NCBI RefSeq assembly: GCF_023347295.1
Contig: NZ_CP094469.1
Coordinates: 806,001-870,000, forward strand
DNA from: Faecalibacterium sp. I3-3-33
Lineage (GTDB): Bacteria; Bacillota; Clostridia; Oscillospirales; Ruminococcaceae
Direction of reading: 5' to 3'
DNA: 64,000 nt
Shown here piece after piece: positions 16,167 to 24,484 of the stretch. Positions within the stretch are counted from its first letter, which is position 1. Each line of letters opens with the position of its first letter. Position numbers and translations under genes: made by a program. The notes under the pieces are model-generated. The model did no database searches. It had not been told where the DNA came from and saw only the letters and a program-made list of their open reading frames with translations.

Positions 16167-16694
16167 TTATTCCGTCACAAACACCTTGCGCAGTGCGGCG
16201 TTGCTCTCGATCAGCTTTACCAGCACAACGCCCAGCACGGTGCAGCTGATCAGCTCGCCGATGCCCACCGAGATGCCGTTGGTGATGCAGGCCAGCCAGA
16301 TGGGTGCGCTGGACGTGGGGTCCGGGAACATCACGGCAATCTCAATGCCGATGATTACGGCGTTGAACAGCACCGGGGGCAGGCTGGCGGCAATGGCCAG
16401 ACCCTTGAAGCGCACATTGCGCAGCTTGTAGGTGACCAGACAGGCCAGCAGGGTGGCCAGCGTGCCAAAGATCACATCCACGATGGTGGAGCCCAGCAGG
16501 TTTGCCAGGAAGCAGCCCAGCACAACACCCACGATGTACTCGGCACCGAACACGGGCAGCAGGCACAGAGCCTCAGCCACGCGCACCTGCACAGCACCAT
16601 AGGAGAGGGGCTGCAATGCCAGACACAGCACTACATAGATAGCTGCCACTACACCGCAGTGCACCAGCTTACGGACGGAAGAATTCTGATTCAT
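16167..16694 (-). CDS. queT: QueT-type ECF S component, queuosine-precursor uptake
   Basis: A 175-residue integral membrane protein with about five to six hydrophobic segments, the substrate-binding subunit of an energy-coupling-factor importer. PLSYGAVQVRVAEALCLLPV and FGAEYIVGVVLGCFLANLLG are characteristic of the QueT family. The preQ1-III riboswitch directly in front identifies the cargo as preQ1 or a related queuosine precursor. The shared ECF ATPases and EcfT must come from elsewhere. ATG 16,694 lies just after the CTGGAG ribosome site inside the riboswitch's last hairpin. Confidence 0.9.
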   Translation of the reverse strand: MNQNSSVRKLVHCGVVAAIYVVLCLALQPLSYGAVQVRVAEALCLLPVFGAEYIVGVVLGCFLANLLGSTIVDVIFGTLATLLACLVTYKLRNVRFKGLAIAASLPPVLFNAVIIGIEIAVMFPDPTSSAPIWLACITNGISVGIGELISCTVLGVVLVKLIESNAALRKVFVTE

Positions 16695-16701
16695 GATAAT
16701 A

Positions 16702-16804
16702 CTCCAGCGGTTTGATTTTGACCGCACAGGAACCGCCAGCTCCTGTGGGTTTTGCCCGGCGCCGCTCGAGTGGTGCCGGGGAGCCTAAAATCCTAAGTTG
16801 CTCT
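16702..16804 (-). promoter_or_regulatory. preQ1-III riboswitch in front of queT
   Basis: The reverse strand reads GCAACTTAGGATTTTAGGCT, then a CCCCGGC...GCCGGGC stem, CAAAACCCACAGGA, GCTGGCGGTTCCTGTGCGG and TCAAAATC, ending CCGCTGGAG. This follows the published class III preQ1 aptamer of F. prausnitzii almost base for base as I remember it. The distal hairpin (GCGGT...ACCGC) abuts the GGAG ribosome site, so ligand binding should reduce queT translation. Identification comes from memory of the motif. Confidence 0.92.
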
Positions 16805-16835
16805 GAAGGAGCCGTGAAAAAACACAGCACAAGGG

Positions 16836-16864
16836 AGTATATCATAATTTTGGGCGGATTGCAA
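16836..16864 (-). promoter_or_regulatory. Sigma-A promoter of the queT leader
   Basis: TTGCAA (16,859-16,864), 17 bp, TATACT (reverse of 16,836-16,841), about 25 bp before the riboswitch. Confidence 0.7.
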
Positions 16865-16918
16865 TGAATTATTGCAGAATTGGGAACAGATGTAGGGTTT
16901 GGCTTGGACCCTTCCGGT

Positions 16919-16961
16919 AAAAAAGAGGTTTCGAAAAGCCCACAGGCTTTTCGAAACCTCA
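16919..16961 (-). terminator. Terminator of the pdxK-trmL-degV operon
   Basis: A perfect 16-bp stem (GAGGTTTCGAAAAGCC with GGCTTTTCGAAACCTC), followed on the reverse strand by TTTTTT. Confidence 0.85.
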
Positions 16962-17021
16962 AAATAAAAATAGAATTACCGCTGAATATGGCCAAAGCGC
17001 AGCGGCGGCCATTCCAAATGG
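16961..17021 (+). repeat. Interleaved intergenic repeat, copy C
   Basis: AAAATAAAAATAGAATTA, then CCGCT, ATGGCC, AGCGG, GGCCATT. Both crossing complementarities are intact. It lies between the degV stop and its terminator, so it is transcribed in the degV 3' UTR (as the reverse strand). Confidence 0.65.
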
Positions 17022-17023
17022 TT

Positions 17024-17896
17024 TTAACCTCTGGGGTGGCCGGTATATGTCAGCGCTATGGTGTCGGGGCCGGTGTTGGCAGAGACCACGCCGCCCAGCT
17101 CAAACACGGCCAGCGGCGGCTTGCCGAAGGCCTTGCGGCAGGCCTTTTCCAGATCTGCGGCCTGCGGGATGTTGGTGTGGCCGATCATATACTCAAAGTC
17201 CTCCACATCCCCGGCGCGCTTCTGGCACAGCTCCACCATGGCGGGCACGACTTTTTCATCGCCGCGCACCTTGGCCTCTACCTTGGTCTTGCCGTCGATC
17301 AGGGTAATGATGGGACGGATGCCCATCAGCTCGCCCATGACGGCTGCTGCGGCGGAGATGCGGCCGCTCTTTTTCATCTGCCTCAGGCTGTAAGGCCCCA
17401 GCACGACCTCCATGCAGTTCATCTGCTGTTCAAATTCGTGGATGACGTGGCGGATCTCTGCGCCGTTCTGCAGTTTGCGTGCCATCTCGCACAGATACCA
17501 GCCGAACACCATAGAATAGGTGTGGGGATCCAGCAGATGGATGTTCAGGTGATGCTCCGGGCGCTCCTCCCGCAGCATCCCCTGTGCCATCAGGGCGTTG
17601 TTGTAGGTGGAGGAGCCGGACTTGTTGATGGGCACATGAATGACATCCGTGTAGCCCTCGTCCACATACTGGCAGTATTTTTCACAGAACTGGATGGGCG
17701 TGATGGCGGCGGTAGAGGGCACGCCCTTTGCCGCGCGCATCTTATCGTAGAATTCGGTGTTGGTGCAGTCCACACGCTCAACATAGTCCACATCATCCAG
17801 CAGGATGTGGAAACTCATGATATCAATGCCGTATTTTTCGGCCATCTCCTGCGGGATATCGCAGGAGGAGTCAGTCAGAATTGCGATCTTGCTCAT
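17024..17896 (-). CDS. DegV-family fatty-acid-binding protein
   Basis: 290 residues of the DegV family, which bind a fatty acyl chain and, as FakB-type proteins, present it to the fatty acid kinase FakA; other members have unclear partners. The N-terminus MSKIAILTDSSCDIPQEM and the GRISAAAAVMGELMGIRPI segment are typical. GAGGG overlapping the trmL stop codon supports ATG 17,896. No fakA is adjacent, so its kinase would be encoded elsewhere. Last gene of the pdxK-trmL-degV operon. Confidence 0.87.
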   Translation of the reverse strand: MSKIAILTDSSCDIPQEMAEKYGIDIMSFHILLDDVDYVERVDCTNTEFYDKMRAAKGVPSTAAITPIQFCEKYCQYVDEGYTDVIHVPINKSGSSTYNNALMAQGMLREERPEHHLNIHLLDPHTYSMVFGWYLCEMARKLQNGAEIRHVIHEFEQQMNCMEVVLGPYSLRQMKKSGRISAAAAVMGELMGIRPIITLIDGKTKVEAKVRGDEKVVPAMVELCQKRAGDVEDFEYMIGHTNIPQAADLEKACRKAFGKPPLAVFELGGVVSANTGPDTIALTYTGHPRG

Positions 17897-17904
17897 AATT
17901 TCCC

Positions 17905-18411
17905 TCATTTCCATTCATAATCTCGTAGGTGGCCGTGATCCAGCAGCTCCGGGAAATCCCACTGCCGCAGCACCTCGTACACGCCCACCGCCACGCTGTT
18001 GGAAAGGTTCAGGCTGCGGCAGGTGTCCCGCATGGGCATGCGGATGCAGTGCTCCTGATTTTCCGCAAGCAGCGCTTCCGGCAGACCGGCGTCCTCGCGC
18101 CCGAACACCAGATAAGCCCCGTCCGGGTACTGTACATCGGTGTAGCGCTGGGGCGCCTTGGTGGTAAAGTAGTAGTAGGGGCCGTTGTTGCGGGCAAAAA
18201 AGTCCGCAAGGCCATCGTAATAGGTAATGTCCAGATAGTGCCAGTAGTCCAGCCCGGCGTGTTTGAGCTTTTTGTCGTCAATGGCAAAGCCCATAGGCCC
18301 CACCAGATGCAGACGGCAGGCGGTGCAGGCACAGGTGCGCGCCACGTTGCCGGTGTTCTGGGGGATGCGGGGCTCTACCAAAACGATATTCAAAGTCGGC
18401 TTGTCCATCAT
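17905..18411 (-). CDS. trmL: tRNA (cytidine/uridine-34 2'-O)-methyltransferase TrmL
   Basis: A SPOUT-fold methyltransferase (168 residues) that 2'-O-methylates the wobble base of certain tRNA-Leu. Signatures are LNIVLVEPRIPQNTGNVART, LVFGREDAGLPEALL and the C-terminal knot MPMRDTCRSLNLSNSVAVG. ATG 18,411 overlaps the pdxK stop by four bases (ATGA), indicating translational coupling; ATG 18,408 is an alternative. Confidence 0.94.
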   Translation of the reverse strand: MMDKPTLNIVLVEPRIPQNTGNVARTCACTACRLHLVGPMGFAIDDKKLKHAGLDYWHYLDITYYDGLADFFARNNGPYYYFTTKAPQRYTDVQYPDGAYLVFGREDAGLPEALLAENQEHCIRMPMRDTCRSLNLSNSVAVGVYEVLRQWDFPELLDHGHLRDYEWK

Positions 18412-19256
18412 AAAATGTCCTCAGGTTCCTCCCGTAGGGGGCACAGGCGGGGCAGCAGCGGCTCGAACCACACGCCGAAGCGGGTGTCCTGCGTATAAGG
18501 CGTGCCCTGAATGGCCAGCGAAACAAACTCTGCGGCGTTATCGGCGGCGGCGCTCAGGGCGTTGCCCTGCAGCAGCGAGCCGATGAGCACAGCACCGTAC
18601 AGATCCCCCGTGCCGGGGAAGCTGCGGCTGATATGCAGCTTTTTGATGACGAAGCGGTCGGTGCCGGTACCGGCACAGCCGATGTACTTGCCCAGCGGCA
18701 GACCGGTGACCACCGCACTGGGGGCCAGCGGTTGCAGGGCATCTGCCAGCGCCTGCGCGGCGGCATCGTCCAGCTCATCGGTGACGGGCTGCTGCTGCAA
18801 AAGCAGCTGCGCTTCGGTGTAGTTGGGCAAAATCAGGTCTGCCGCGCGGCACAGATTGCGGATGCGCTCGATCAGCGCCGGGGTAACGGTGGAATAGGCC
18901 TTGCCGTTATCGCCCATCACGGGGTCTACCACCTTGTAGGCGGCAGGCCACAGGGCAAAGGCTTTTTCAGCCAGCGCTACCTGTGCCTCGCCGCCCAGAT
19001 AGCCGGTATAGATACAATCAAATTGCAGCTCCAGCGCCTGATAGTGTTCCAGCGCGGCCATGCCGTAGGCGCTGCCGTCCATCCGGGCGGGGGTGCCCAG
19101 ACCGCCGGTGTGGGTGGAAAGCACCACCGTGGGCAGCGCTACCGGCTGGAAGCCCATGACCGAAAGCACGGGCAGGATCACCGCAAGGCTGCACCGGCCT
19201 ACGCCGGACAAATCGTGGATGCAAAGGATCTTTTTTGGTTCAACGGGTTTTTGCAA
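18408..19256 (-). CDS. pdxK: Pyridoxamine/pyridoxal kinase
   Basis: 282 residues of the ribokinase-like PdxK/PdxY family, phosphorylating B6 vitamers in a salvage route. ILCIHDLSGVGRCSLAVILP at the N-terminus, VVDPVMGDNGKAYS and the anion-hole motif FPGTGDLYGAVLIG with the catalytic Asp are visible. First gene of the operon with trmL and degV. The preference among pyridoxal, pyridoxamine and pyridoxine is not predictable. Confidence 0.9.
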   Translation of the reverse strand: MQKPVEPKKILCIHDLSGVGRCSLAVILPVLSVMGFQPVALPTVVLSTHTGGLGTPARMDGSAYGMAALEHYQALELQFDCIYTGYLGGEAQVALAEKAFALWPAAYKVVDPVMGDNGKAYSTVTPALIERIRNLCRAADLILPNYTEAQLLLQQQPVTDELDDAAAQALADALQPLAPSAVVTGLPLGKYIGCAGTGTDRFVIKKLHISRSFPGTGDLYGAVLIGSLLQGNALSAAADNAAEFVSLAIQGTPYTQDTRFGVWFEPLLPRLCPLREEPEDIL

Positions 19257-19420
19257 ATAGGAAAACCTCCTTGCTGAAAAGCCGCGCGCAGCGGCTTATA
19301 AAAAGCATCATGCAACAGTATACCACAAATTGCAGCATAAAAAAAGCGTATACCAGATTCTTTTACGGAAATAATAGCACTGCAAGCCCTGTCATGACAG
19401 GCTGAAAGGAGAAATTCAGG

Positions 19421-19627
19421 ATGAAACAGCGAGAAAATTCTGCCGCAGGCATGGTGGTGGGCATGGCCGCCGGTGCAGCCCTTGGGGCTGCCGGTGCCAT
19501 GATGGCCACTCAGAGTAAGCGCCAGATGCGCCGCAACGTGCGCAAGGTGATGAAAGGTGCGGAAAACGCGGTGATGCAGCTGGATAAGATGGCCACCGAC
19601 TTTGTGGAAAAGCACATCGATTGCTGA
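19421..19627 (+). CDS. Small glycine/alanine-rich membrane protein (YtxH-like)
   Basis: 68 residues: a short polar start, one Gly/Ala-rich hydrophobic segment (AAGMVVGMAAGAALGAAGAM), then a basic amphipathic tail (SKRQMRRNVRKVMKGAENAV). The pattern resembles YtxH-type small envelope proteins of unknown function. GAAAGGAG precedes ATG. A 14-bp palindrome (CCTGTCATGACAGG, 19,388-19,401) just upstream could be an operator. A strong terminator follows. Confidence 0.7.
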   Translation: MKQRENSAAGMVVGMAAGAALGAAGAMMATQSKRQMRRNVRKVMKGAENAVMQLDKMATDFVEKHIDC

Positions 19628-19632
19628 ACAGC

Positions 19633-19666
19633 AAAAAGCGCCGTCCCGGATGGAACGGCGCTTTTT
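19633..19666 (+). terminator. Terminator of the small membrane protein gene
   Basis: AAAAAGCGCCGT and ACGGCGCTTTTT form the stem and T-tract. Confidence 0.88.
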
Positions 19667-19676
19667 ATCGTGCGTC

Positions 19677-20150
19677 TTATTTTGCCCAGATACACATCCG
19701 GGCGGTGGTGTTGATCTCGCCCAGCAGGCTCAGATCCATCTGGATGTTGCAGGTCACGGTCAGCGACTTGTTCACATCACTGCCGGTCAGCACTGAGCCG
19801 GGCAGGTTTTTGATGGTCAGAATGCCGGTGCCCTTTTCGATCTCGCCGGTCAGGGTGCCGGTGTAGGTCACATCGCCGATGGTCAGGCCGGACAGGTAGC
19901 CGGTCACATTGAGCTTGGTCACCTGCTTGACGGGCAGCGTCAGGGTATAGGTGCCGTTGGACTGGCGGGTAAGGGAGGCCTCGCGGTCGGAATCAATGCC
20001 GGAGTTGGCCATGGATTCCTTATCGGACTTTTCCTTCCAGAATTTGACTCCCACGGGAGTGTTAGCGGCGGCAGAAGCGCCCAAGGTGAGCACACAGAAC
20101 ATCAGCAGTGTCAGCAGGGCAGCGCCGGTACGTTTTAAGGCAGTAGTCAT
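19677..20150 (-). CDS. Secreted protein of unknown function
   Basis: 157 residues with a clear Sec signal peptide (MTTALKRTGAALLTLLMFCVLTLGASAAA, cleavage probably after ASA). The mature part is small, polar and beta-rich with repeated threonine/valine stretches (TYTLTLPVKQVTKLNV). I do not recognise the family. Single gene between terminators. Confidence 0.7.
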   Translation of the reverse strand: MTTALKRTGAALLTLLMFCVLTLGASAAANTPVGVKFWKEKSDKESMANSGIDSDREASLTRQSNGTYTLTLPVKQVTKLNVTGYLSGLTIGDVTYTGTLTGEIEKGTGILTIKNLPGSVLTGSDVNKSLTVTCNIQMDLSLLGEINTTARMCIWAK

Positions 20151-20319
20151 GTTTTATCCTTTCTGCCGCAATTGCGGCATGGCGAAACAGAGTATATGAT
20201 GCCCCATAAGGTACTGATTTGTCAATGCTAACATAACATGACCGGACGGTCTTGTCAATGCGCCTTGGCAACCTTTCACAAAAATGTTGCGAATTCACCA
20301 CAAAATGTGGAAAGTGTGA

Positions 20320-20354
20320 TAAAAAGGACGCTGCGACGATGCAGCGTCCTTTTG
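20320..20354 (-). terminator. Terminator of the hydrogenase gene
   Basis: GGACGCTGC and GCAGCGTCC stem, followed on the reverse strand by TTTTT. Confidence 0.85.
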
Positions 20355-20374
20355 GGTGGTTACGTTATAGCGGC

Positions 20375-21928
20375 TCAGACCTCAAAGTTGGGGTCATCCT
20401 TCAGCATGTGAATGTTGGACATAAAGGCGCTCTGCTCGGGGTCGGTGAACTCGGCATCCTTCACATACTTGTTCAGCACAGCAGCGGTGCGCACGGGGTC
20501 GGCAATGGTACCGGCACCACCGATGCAGCCGCCGGGGCAGCCCATGCCTTCCAGCAGGTAGCCGTTGTACTTACCGGCCTTGGCCAGCATCAGCAGCTTC
20601 TTGCAGTCGGCCAGACCCTGTGCGGAGGCGATCTTCACCTCCATGTCGGGACGCCATTCCTTGATCTTGTCGGCAACGGCCTTGGCAACGCCGCCGGATT
20701 GTGCAAAGCCGCGGCCGGCAGCGGAAGCGTAGCACAGATCCATCTCGGCGGGATCGACTTCCAAGCTGTCCAGATCCAGATCCTTTGCCTCGATGATACC
20801 GGCCAGCTCCTCAAAGGTCAGCACAAAATCCACGTCAGAGCGGACGGTGCGGCGGGAGGCCTCCAGCTTCTTGGCGGCGCAGGGTCCGATGAAGCACATA
20901 CGGGCATCGGGATCGGCCTGCTTCATCATGCGGGCGGTGAACACCATGGGGGTCATGGTCATGGAGATGTTCTTGGCAAGGCCGGGGAAAGCGGTCTTTG
21001 CCATCATGCTCCATGCCGGGCAGCAGGAGGTAGCCATGAAGTCCAGCTTCTCGGGTACTTCCTCAAGGAAGTCGTGTGCCTCGTCCACGGTGCACAGGTC
21101 GGCACCGATGGCAACCTCCACCACATCACAGAAGCCGATGGCCTTCAGGGCAGCCTTCAGCTTGCCGGTGGAAGCCAGAGCGGGGAACTGATTGATGAAG
21201 GCGGGAGCGACCAGCGCATAGATGCGGTCGCCGCGGTTGAAGCCCTGAATGAGCTGATAGATCTGGCCCTTGTCGGCAATGGCACCGAAGGGGCAGTTCA
21301 CCAGACACTGACCGCAGGAGACGCACTTGCTGTAATCGATCTCGGCACGACCCAGCTCGTCAGAGTGAATGGCACCCATGCCGCAGGCAGCGGCGCAGGG
21401 GCGCTCGGTCTTGACGATAGCGTTGTAGGGGCAGACGGTGACGCAGCGGCCGCACTTGATGCACTTGTCCTGATCGATGGTGGAACGACCGCTCTCCCAA
21501 GTGATGGCTTTCTTGGGGCACACTTCCATACAGGGGTGTGCAAGGCAACCCTGGCACAGGTCGGACACCTTGACCAGCTTTTCGGGGCAGCGGTTGCAGG
21601 CAAACTTGATCACGTTGACCAGCGGGGGATCATAGTACTTATCGGCGATGGAAGCATCCTCCAGACCGGAGACCACGCTGTTGTGCTCGTCCATGCGGCG
21701 GGTGGGCAGACCCATAGCCAGACGCACACGCTCCTCAACGATGGCGCGCTCCAGGAAGATGTCCTTGCGCAGCTTGCCCTCCTCACCGGGGATGATGGTA
21801 TAGGGGATCTTGCGCATCAGGTGGTTGGCCTGCTCGCCCTTGACGTTGGCGTAAGCCATGCGGGCGACCTCGGTAAACACCTGACGGCGGATCTGGATGA
21901 CCGTAGTATTGATTCCTCTGAAACTCAT
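20375..21928 (-). CDS. Monomeric FeFe hydrogenase, group B type
   Basis: 517 residues. The N-terminal half carries ferredoxin-like cysteines (about 111-128; CIKCGRCVTVC near 156; CVSCGQCLVNC near 202) for several 4Fe-4S clusters. The H-cluster motifs are TSCCPAW (300-306), IGPCAAKK (347-354) and GMGCPGGCIGG near 435. The GPC and GMGC variants, instead of MPC and MAC, mark group B enzymes, whose role (H2 production or sensing) is less settled than for group A. GGAGAG sets ATG 21,928. No maturase genes are nearby. Confidence 0.88.
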   Translation of the reverse strand: MSFRGINTTVIQIRRQVFTEVARMAYANVKGEQANHLMRKIPYTIIPGEEGKLRKDIFLERAIVEERVRLAMGLPTRRMDEHNSVVSGLEDASIADKYYDPPLVNVIKFACNRCPEKLVKVSDLCQGCLAHPCMEVCPKKAITWESGRSTIDQDKCIKCGRCVTVCPYNAIVKTERPCAAACGMGAIHSDELGRAEIDYSKCVSCGQCLVNCPFGAIADKGQIYQLIQGFNRGDRIYALVAPAFINQFPALASTGKLKAALKAIGFCDVVEVAIGADLCTVDEAHDFLEEVPEKLDFMATSCCPAWSMMAKTAFPGLAKNISMTMTPMVFTARMMKQADPDARMCFIGPCAAKKLEASRRTVRSDVDFVLTFEELAGIIEAKDLDLDSLEVDPAEMDLCYASAAGRGFAQSGGVAKAVADKIKEWRPDMEVKIASAQGLADCKKLLMLAKAGKYNGYLLEGMGCPGGCIGGAGTIADPVRTAAVLNKYVKDAEFTDPEQSAFMSNIHMLKDDPNFEV

Positions 21929-22173
21929 TCCAATCTCTCCTTGCTCAGAAACAGCCAAAAAACGGAGCCGCCTGCCCTGTGTGCAGGGCATAAAAGCGGC
22001 GCTATACGGGCACGGATGGTACCGTGCTGGTTGCTTACAGCACGCCGGACCCGATAAATCCATCTTCATTTTAACATAAAGACGTGCGTATGGAAAGGGC
22101 AAAATACAAAATTTGTTAAAAATTTATTGTATTCATGCGGATGCACAGAATGTACAAGTAAAATGAAAAATTT

Positions 22174-23469
22174 TCAGCAAAGTGCTGCACGCACTCGCTC
22201 GCCGTCGTAGCGGCCCAGCTTTACCCGCACGATCTGTCCGCTCTCGCAGCCGGGGGCAGAGACCACCACCGGGATGTACAGCCGGGTGTAGCCGGTAAAC
22301 AGGGTACCGGACAGGGGCGTTTCCAACAGCACCTCGTCCTCGGTGCCCTCAAAGGCAGCCAGTGCTTCGCAGCGTACCTGCTCGGCTACGGCGTTCATGC
22401 GGCGGCTGCGCTCCTGCTTTTCCCGCTCGTGGATCTGATCCGGGAAATCGTAGGCCGGGGTGCCGCTGCGGCGGGAGTAGGGGAACACGTGCACTTTGAC
22501 AAAGCCGATCTTCTTCAAAAATGCACAGCTTTCCTCAAAGTCGTCCGCCGTCTCGCCGGGGAAGCCGCAGATGCAGTCGGTGGTAAAGCTGACCGGGCGG
22601 CTGCTGTAGGCGGCGCGGATCTGCTCCACCACCTGTGCATATTCCTGCGCGGTGTACACCCGGCGCATCCGGCGCAGGGTGGCGGTGCAGCCGCTCTGTA
22701 GGCTCAGGTGGAACTGCGGACAAAGCTTGTCCACCGCTGCCAAGCGGGAGATGAACTCCGGGGTGAGCATATCGGGGTCAAGACTGCCCAGACGGATGCG
22801 CTCGATGCCCGGCACCTGTGCGCACTTTTCCACAAGCTCCACAAGGTTCGTGCCGGTGTCCAGCCCGTAGCTGGGCAGGGAGATGGCGCTGAGCACCACC
22901 TCGCGGTAGCCTGCGGCGGCCAGCTGGTGCAGCTCGGCCAGAATGCTCTCCTCGGCGCGGCTGCGCACCGGCCCACGGGCGCGGGGGATGACGCAGTAGG
23001 CGCACTGCCGGTTGCAGCCGTCCTCTACCTTGATAAAGGCGCGGGTGTGGGTCTCGAACCGCTCCACCGGCAGCTCCTCGAATTGCTCGCCGCGCTGGTG
23101 CGGGGCAATGGCTACGATGCGCTCGTGACCGTCCAGCAGCTTCTGTACGTTCTCCAAGATGGCCTTGCGGTCGCCGTTGCCGCACACAAGGTCGGCTTCC
23201 ATGAACTGTGCGGCCTCCTCCGGGAAGGCCTGCGGGTAGCAGCCGGTCAGCACTGTCACCGCACCGGGGTTTTCGCGCTTTTTGCGGCGCAGCCACTTGC
23301 GGCTTTTCTGGTCGCCGAAGTTGGTCACGGTGCAGCTGTTCACGATGAACACGTCCGCTGCTTCGCCTTCCTGCGCAATGGTAAAGCCGTTGGCGCGGAA
23401 CAGCTGTTCCAGCGCGCCGGTCTCGTTCAGGTTGACCTTGCAGCCCAAGGTATAAAAACAAACTCGCAT
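22174..23469 (-). CDS. mtaB: tRNA t6A37 methylthiotransferase MtaB
   Basis: 431 residues of the radical-SAM methylthiotransferase family that converts t6A37 to ms2t6A37 in tRNA. The N-terminal UPF0004 domain has its three cluster cysteines (Cys10, Cys46, Cys77); the radical-SAM CxxxCxxC is CNRQCAYC (152-159); a TRAM domain closes the protein. FYTLGCKVNLNETGALE at the start separates MtaB from MiaB and RimO. AAGGA precedes ATG 23,469. Confidence 0.93.
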   Translation of the reverse strand: MRVCFYTLGCKVNLNETGALEQLFRANGFTIAQEGEAADVFIVNSCTVTNFGDQKSRKWLRRKKRENPGAVTVLTGCYPQAFPEEAAQFMEADLVCGNGDRKAILENVQKLLDGHERIVAIAPHQRGEQFEELPVERFETHTRAFIKVEDGCNRQCAYCVIPRARGPVRSRAEESILAELHQLAAAGYREVVLSAISLPSYGLDTGTNLVELVEKCAQVPGIERIRLGSLDPDMLTPEFISRLAAVDKLCPQFHLSLQSGCTATLRRMRRVYTAQEYAQVVEQIRAAYSSRPVSFTTDCICGFPGETADDFEESCAFLKKIGFVKVHVFPYSRRSGTPAYDFPDQIHEREKQERSRRMNAVAEQVRCEALAAFEGTEDEVLLETPLSGTLFTGYTRLYIPVVVSAPGCESGQIVRVKLGRYDGERVRAALC

Positions 23470-23593
23470 GAGAGGGGTTCCTTTCCACAAAATGGGATAA
23501 AAATAGGGTTCACTCCTTATTATATAACAAAACAACGGCAGCACGCAAGACCGGAATTGCACCGCCCGGCGGCAGAAGGTGGAAAAACGGCAG

Positions 23594-23624
23594 CAAAAAG
23601 GGGATGGACAAATGTCCATCCCCG
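23594..23624 (-). terminator. Terminator of the small lipoprotein gene
   Basis: GGGGATGGACA and TGTCCATCCCC stem, followed on the reverse strand by TTTTTT. Confidence 0.85.
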
Positions 23625-23644
23625 GGAAACGGTGGAGAAAATAC

Positions 23645-24265
23645 TTACTTTGCCTTTATGTCAACATAAATGTCAACGTTGAAGGACTTGCCATCAAAGC
23701 TCTTGACGACCTTGCAGTTGTCGGCGCGGTCAGCGAGAGTGATGGTGCAATTAGGCTGATTTGCGGCCTCTTTATCCAGCAGCTTCTGAACATATTCCTT
23801 GGGAAGCTCGCTCAGGGTATCCGGCAGGGAAACATCGGAGATAAACTTCGTGTATTTGCCATCGGTACTGCGGATGGCGATGGTGCCGTTGATCACGTTG
23901 CACTTCACGGCCAGATACATCATATCCTTGCCAGTCTCGGAATCAGTGAAAACGCGGCAAGCGGGGATGTTGTTCTCATCGCGGAAGGTTTTATCCAACT
24001 CGAACTGAACCTCGTTGAAGCCGGGAATGTTGGCGTACTTCTTTTTTACAATGGGCATCACCATATCGAATGCCCAATCGTAATTTTCAATGAAGCCGGG
24101 CAAAGGAACCGAAAGGCTCTCCCCCTGAATGACTTCACCATTAAGAATGGGGATAATGGTGACATACTTGACGAGAGAGCAGCCAGTCAGCATGGAAGCA
24201 CCGGCGGTGGCAACCGCAGTAACACCGGCCAGCTTCAGAAAAGAACGGCGAGAAATCGTGCTCAT
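23645..24265 (-). CDS. Lipoprotein with twin-arginine-like signal, unknown function
   Basis: 206 residues. The N-terminus MSTISRRSFLKLAG matches the twin-arginine pattern SRRxFLK, followed by a hydrophobic stretch and a lipobox (MLTGCS, Cys29). The mature domain is mixed alpha/beta without recognisable motifs (IPACRVFTDSETGKDMMYLA). A similar SRRSFL signal occurs in the PstS-like lipoprotein further on. Family not recognised. Confidence 0.7.
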   Translation of the reverse strand: MSTISRRSFLKLAGVTAVATAGASMLTGCSLVKYVTIIPILNGEVIQGESLSVPLPGFIENYDWAFDMVMPIVKKKYANIPGFNEVQFELDKTFRDENNIPACRVFTDSETGKDMMYLAVKCNVINGTIAIRSTDGKYTKFISDVSLPDTLSELPKEYVQKLLDKEAANQPNCTITLADRADNCKVVKSFDGKSFNVDIYVDIKAK

Positions 24266-24484
24266 AAAAATCCCTCCAAAATTGAATCAATACATCCAAA
24301 ATACAGGAAATCTCCTGTTAAGCATAGCATACCGCAAAATAAAGCGTTTTGCAACAGATGCGTTCATACTTTGTATATAAATGCTGAATTTACGCGCCAA
24401 AACTGAGCAAACTGCCCAGCGGCATACCGGCGCGGGCGGCGGCATACACTGCAAAAAGAGAGTTTGCGCGGGGAGGTATGAGGA

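Noticed and set aside
22080..22130. Possible Rex (NADH-sensing) site upstream of the hydrogenase gene
   Set aside because: TTGTTAAAAATTTATT resembles one half of the site only; the second half has too many mismatches.
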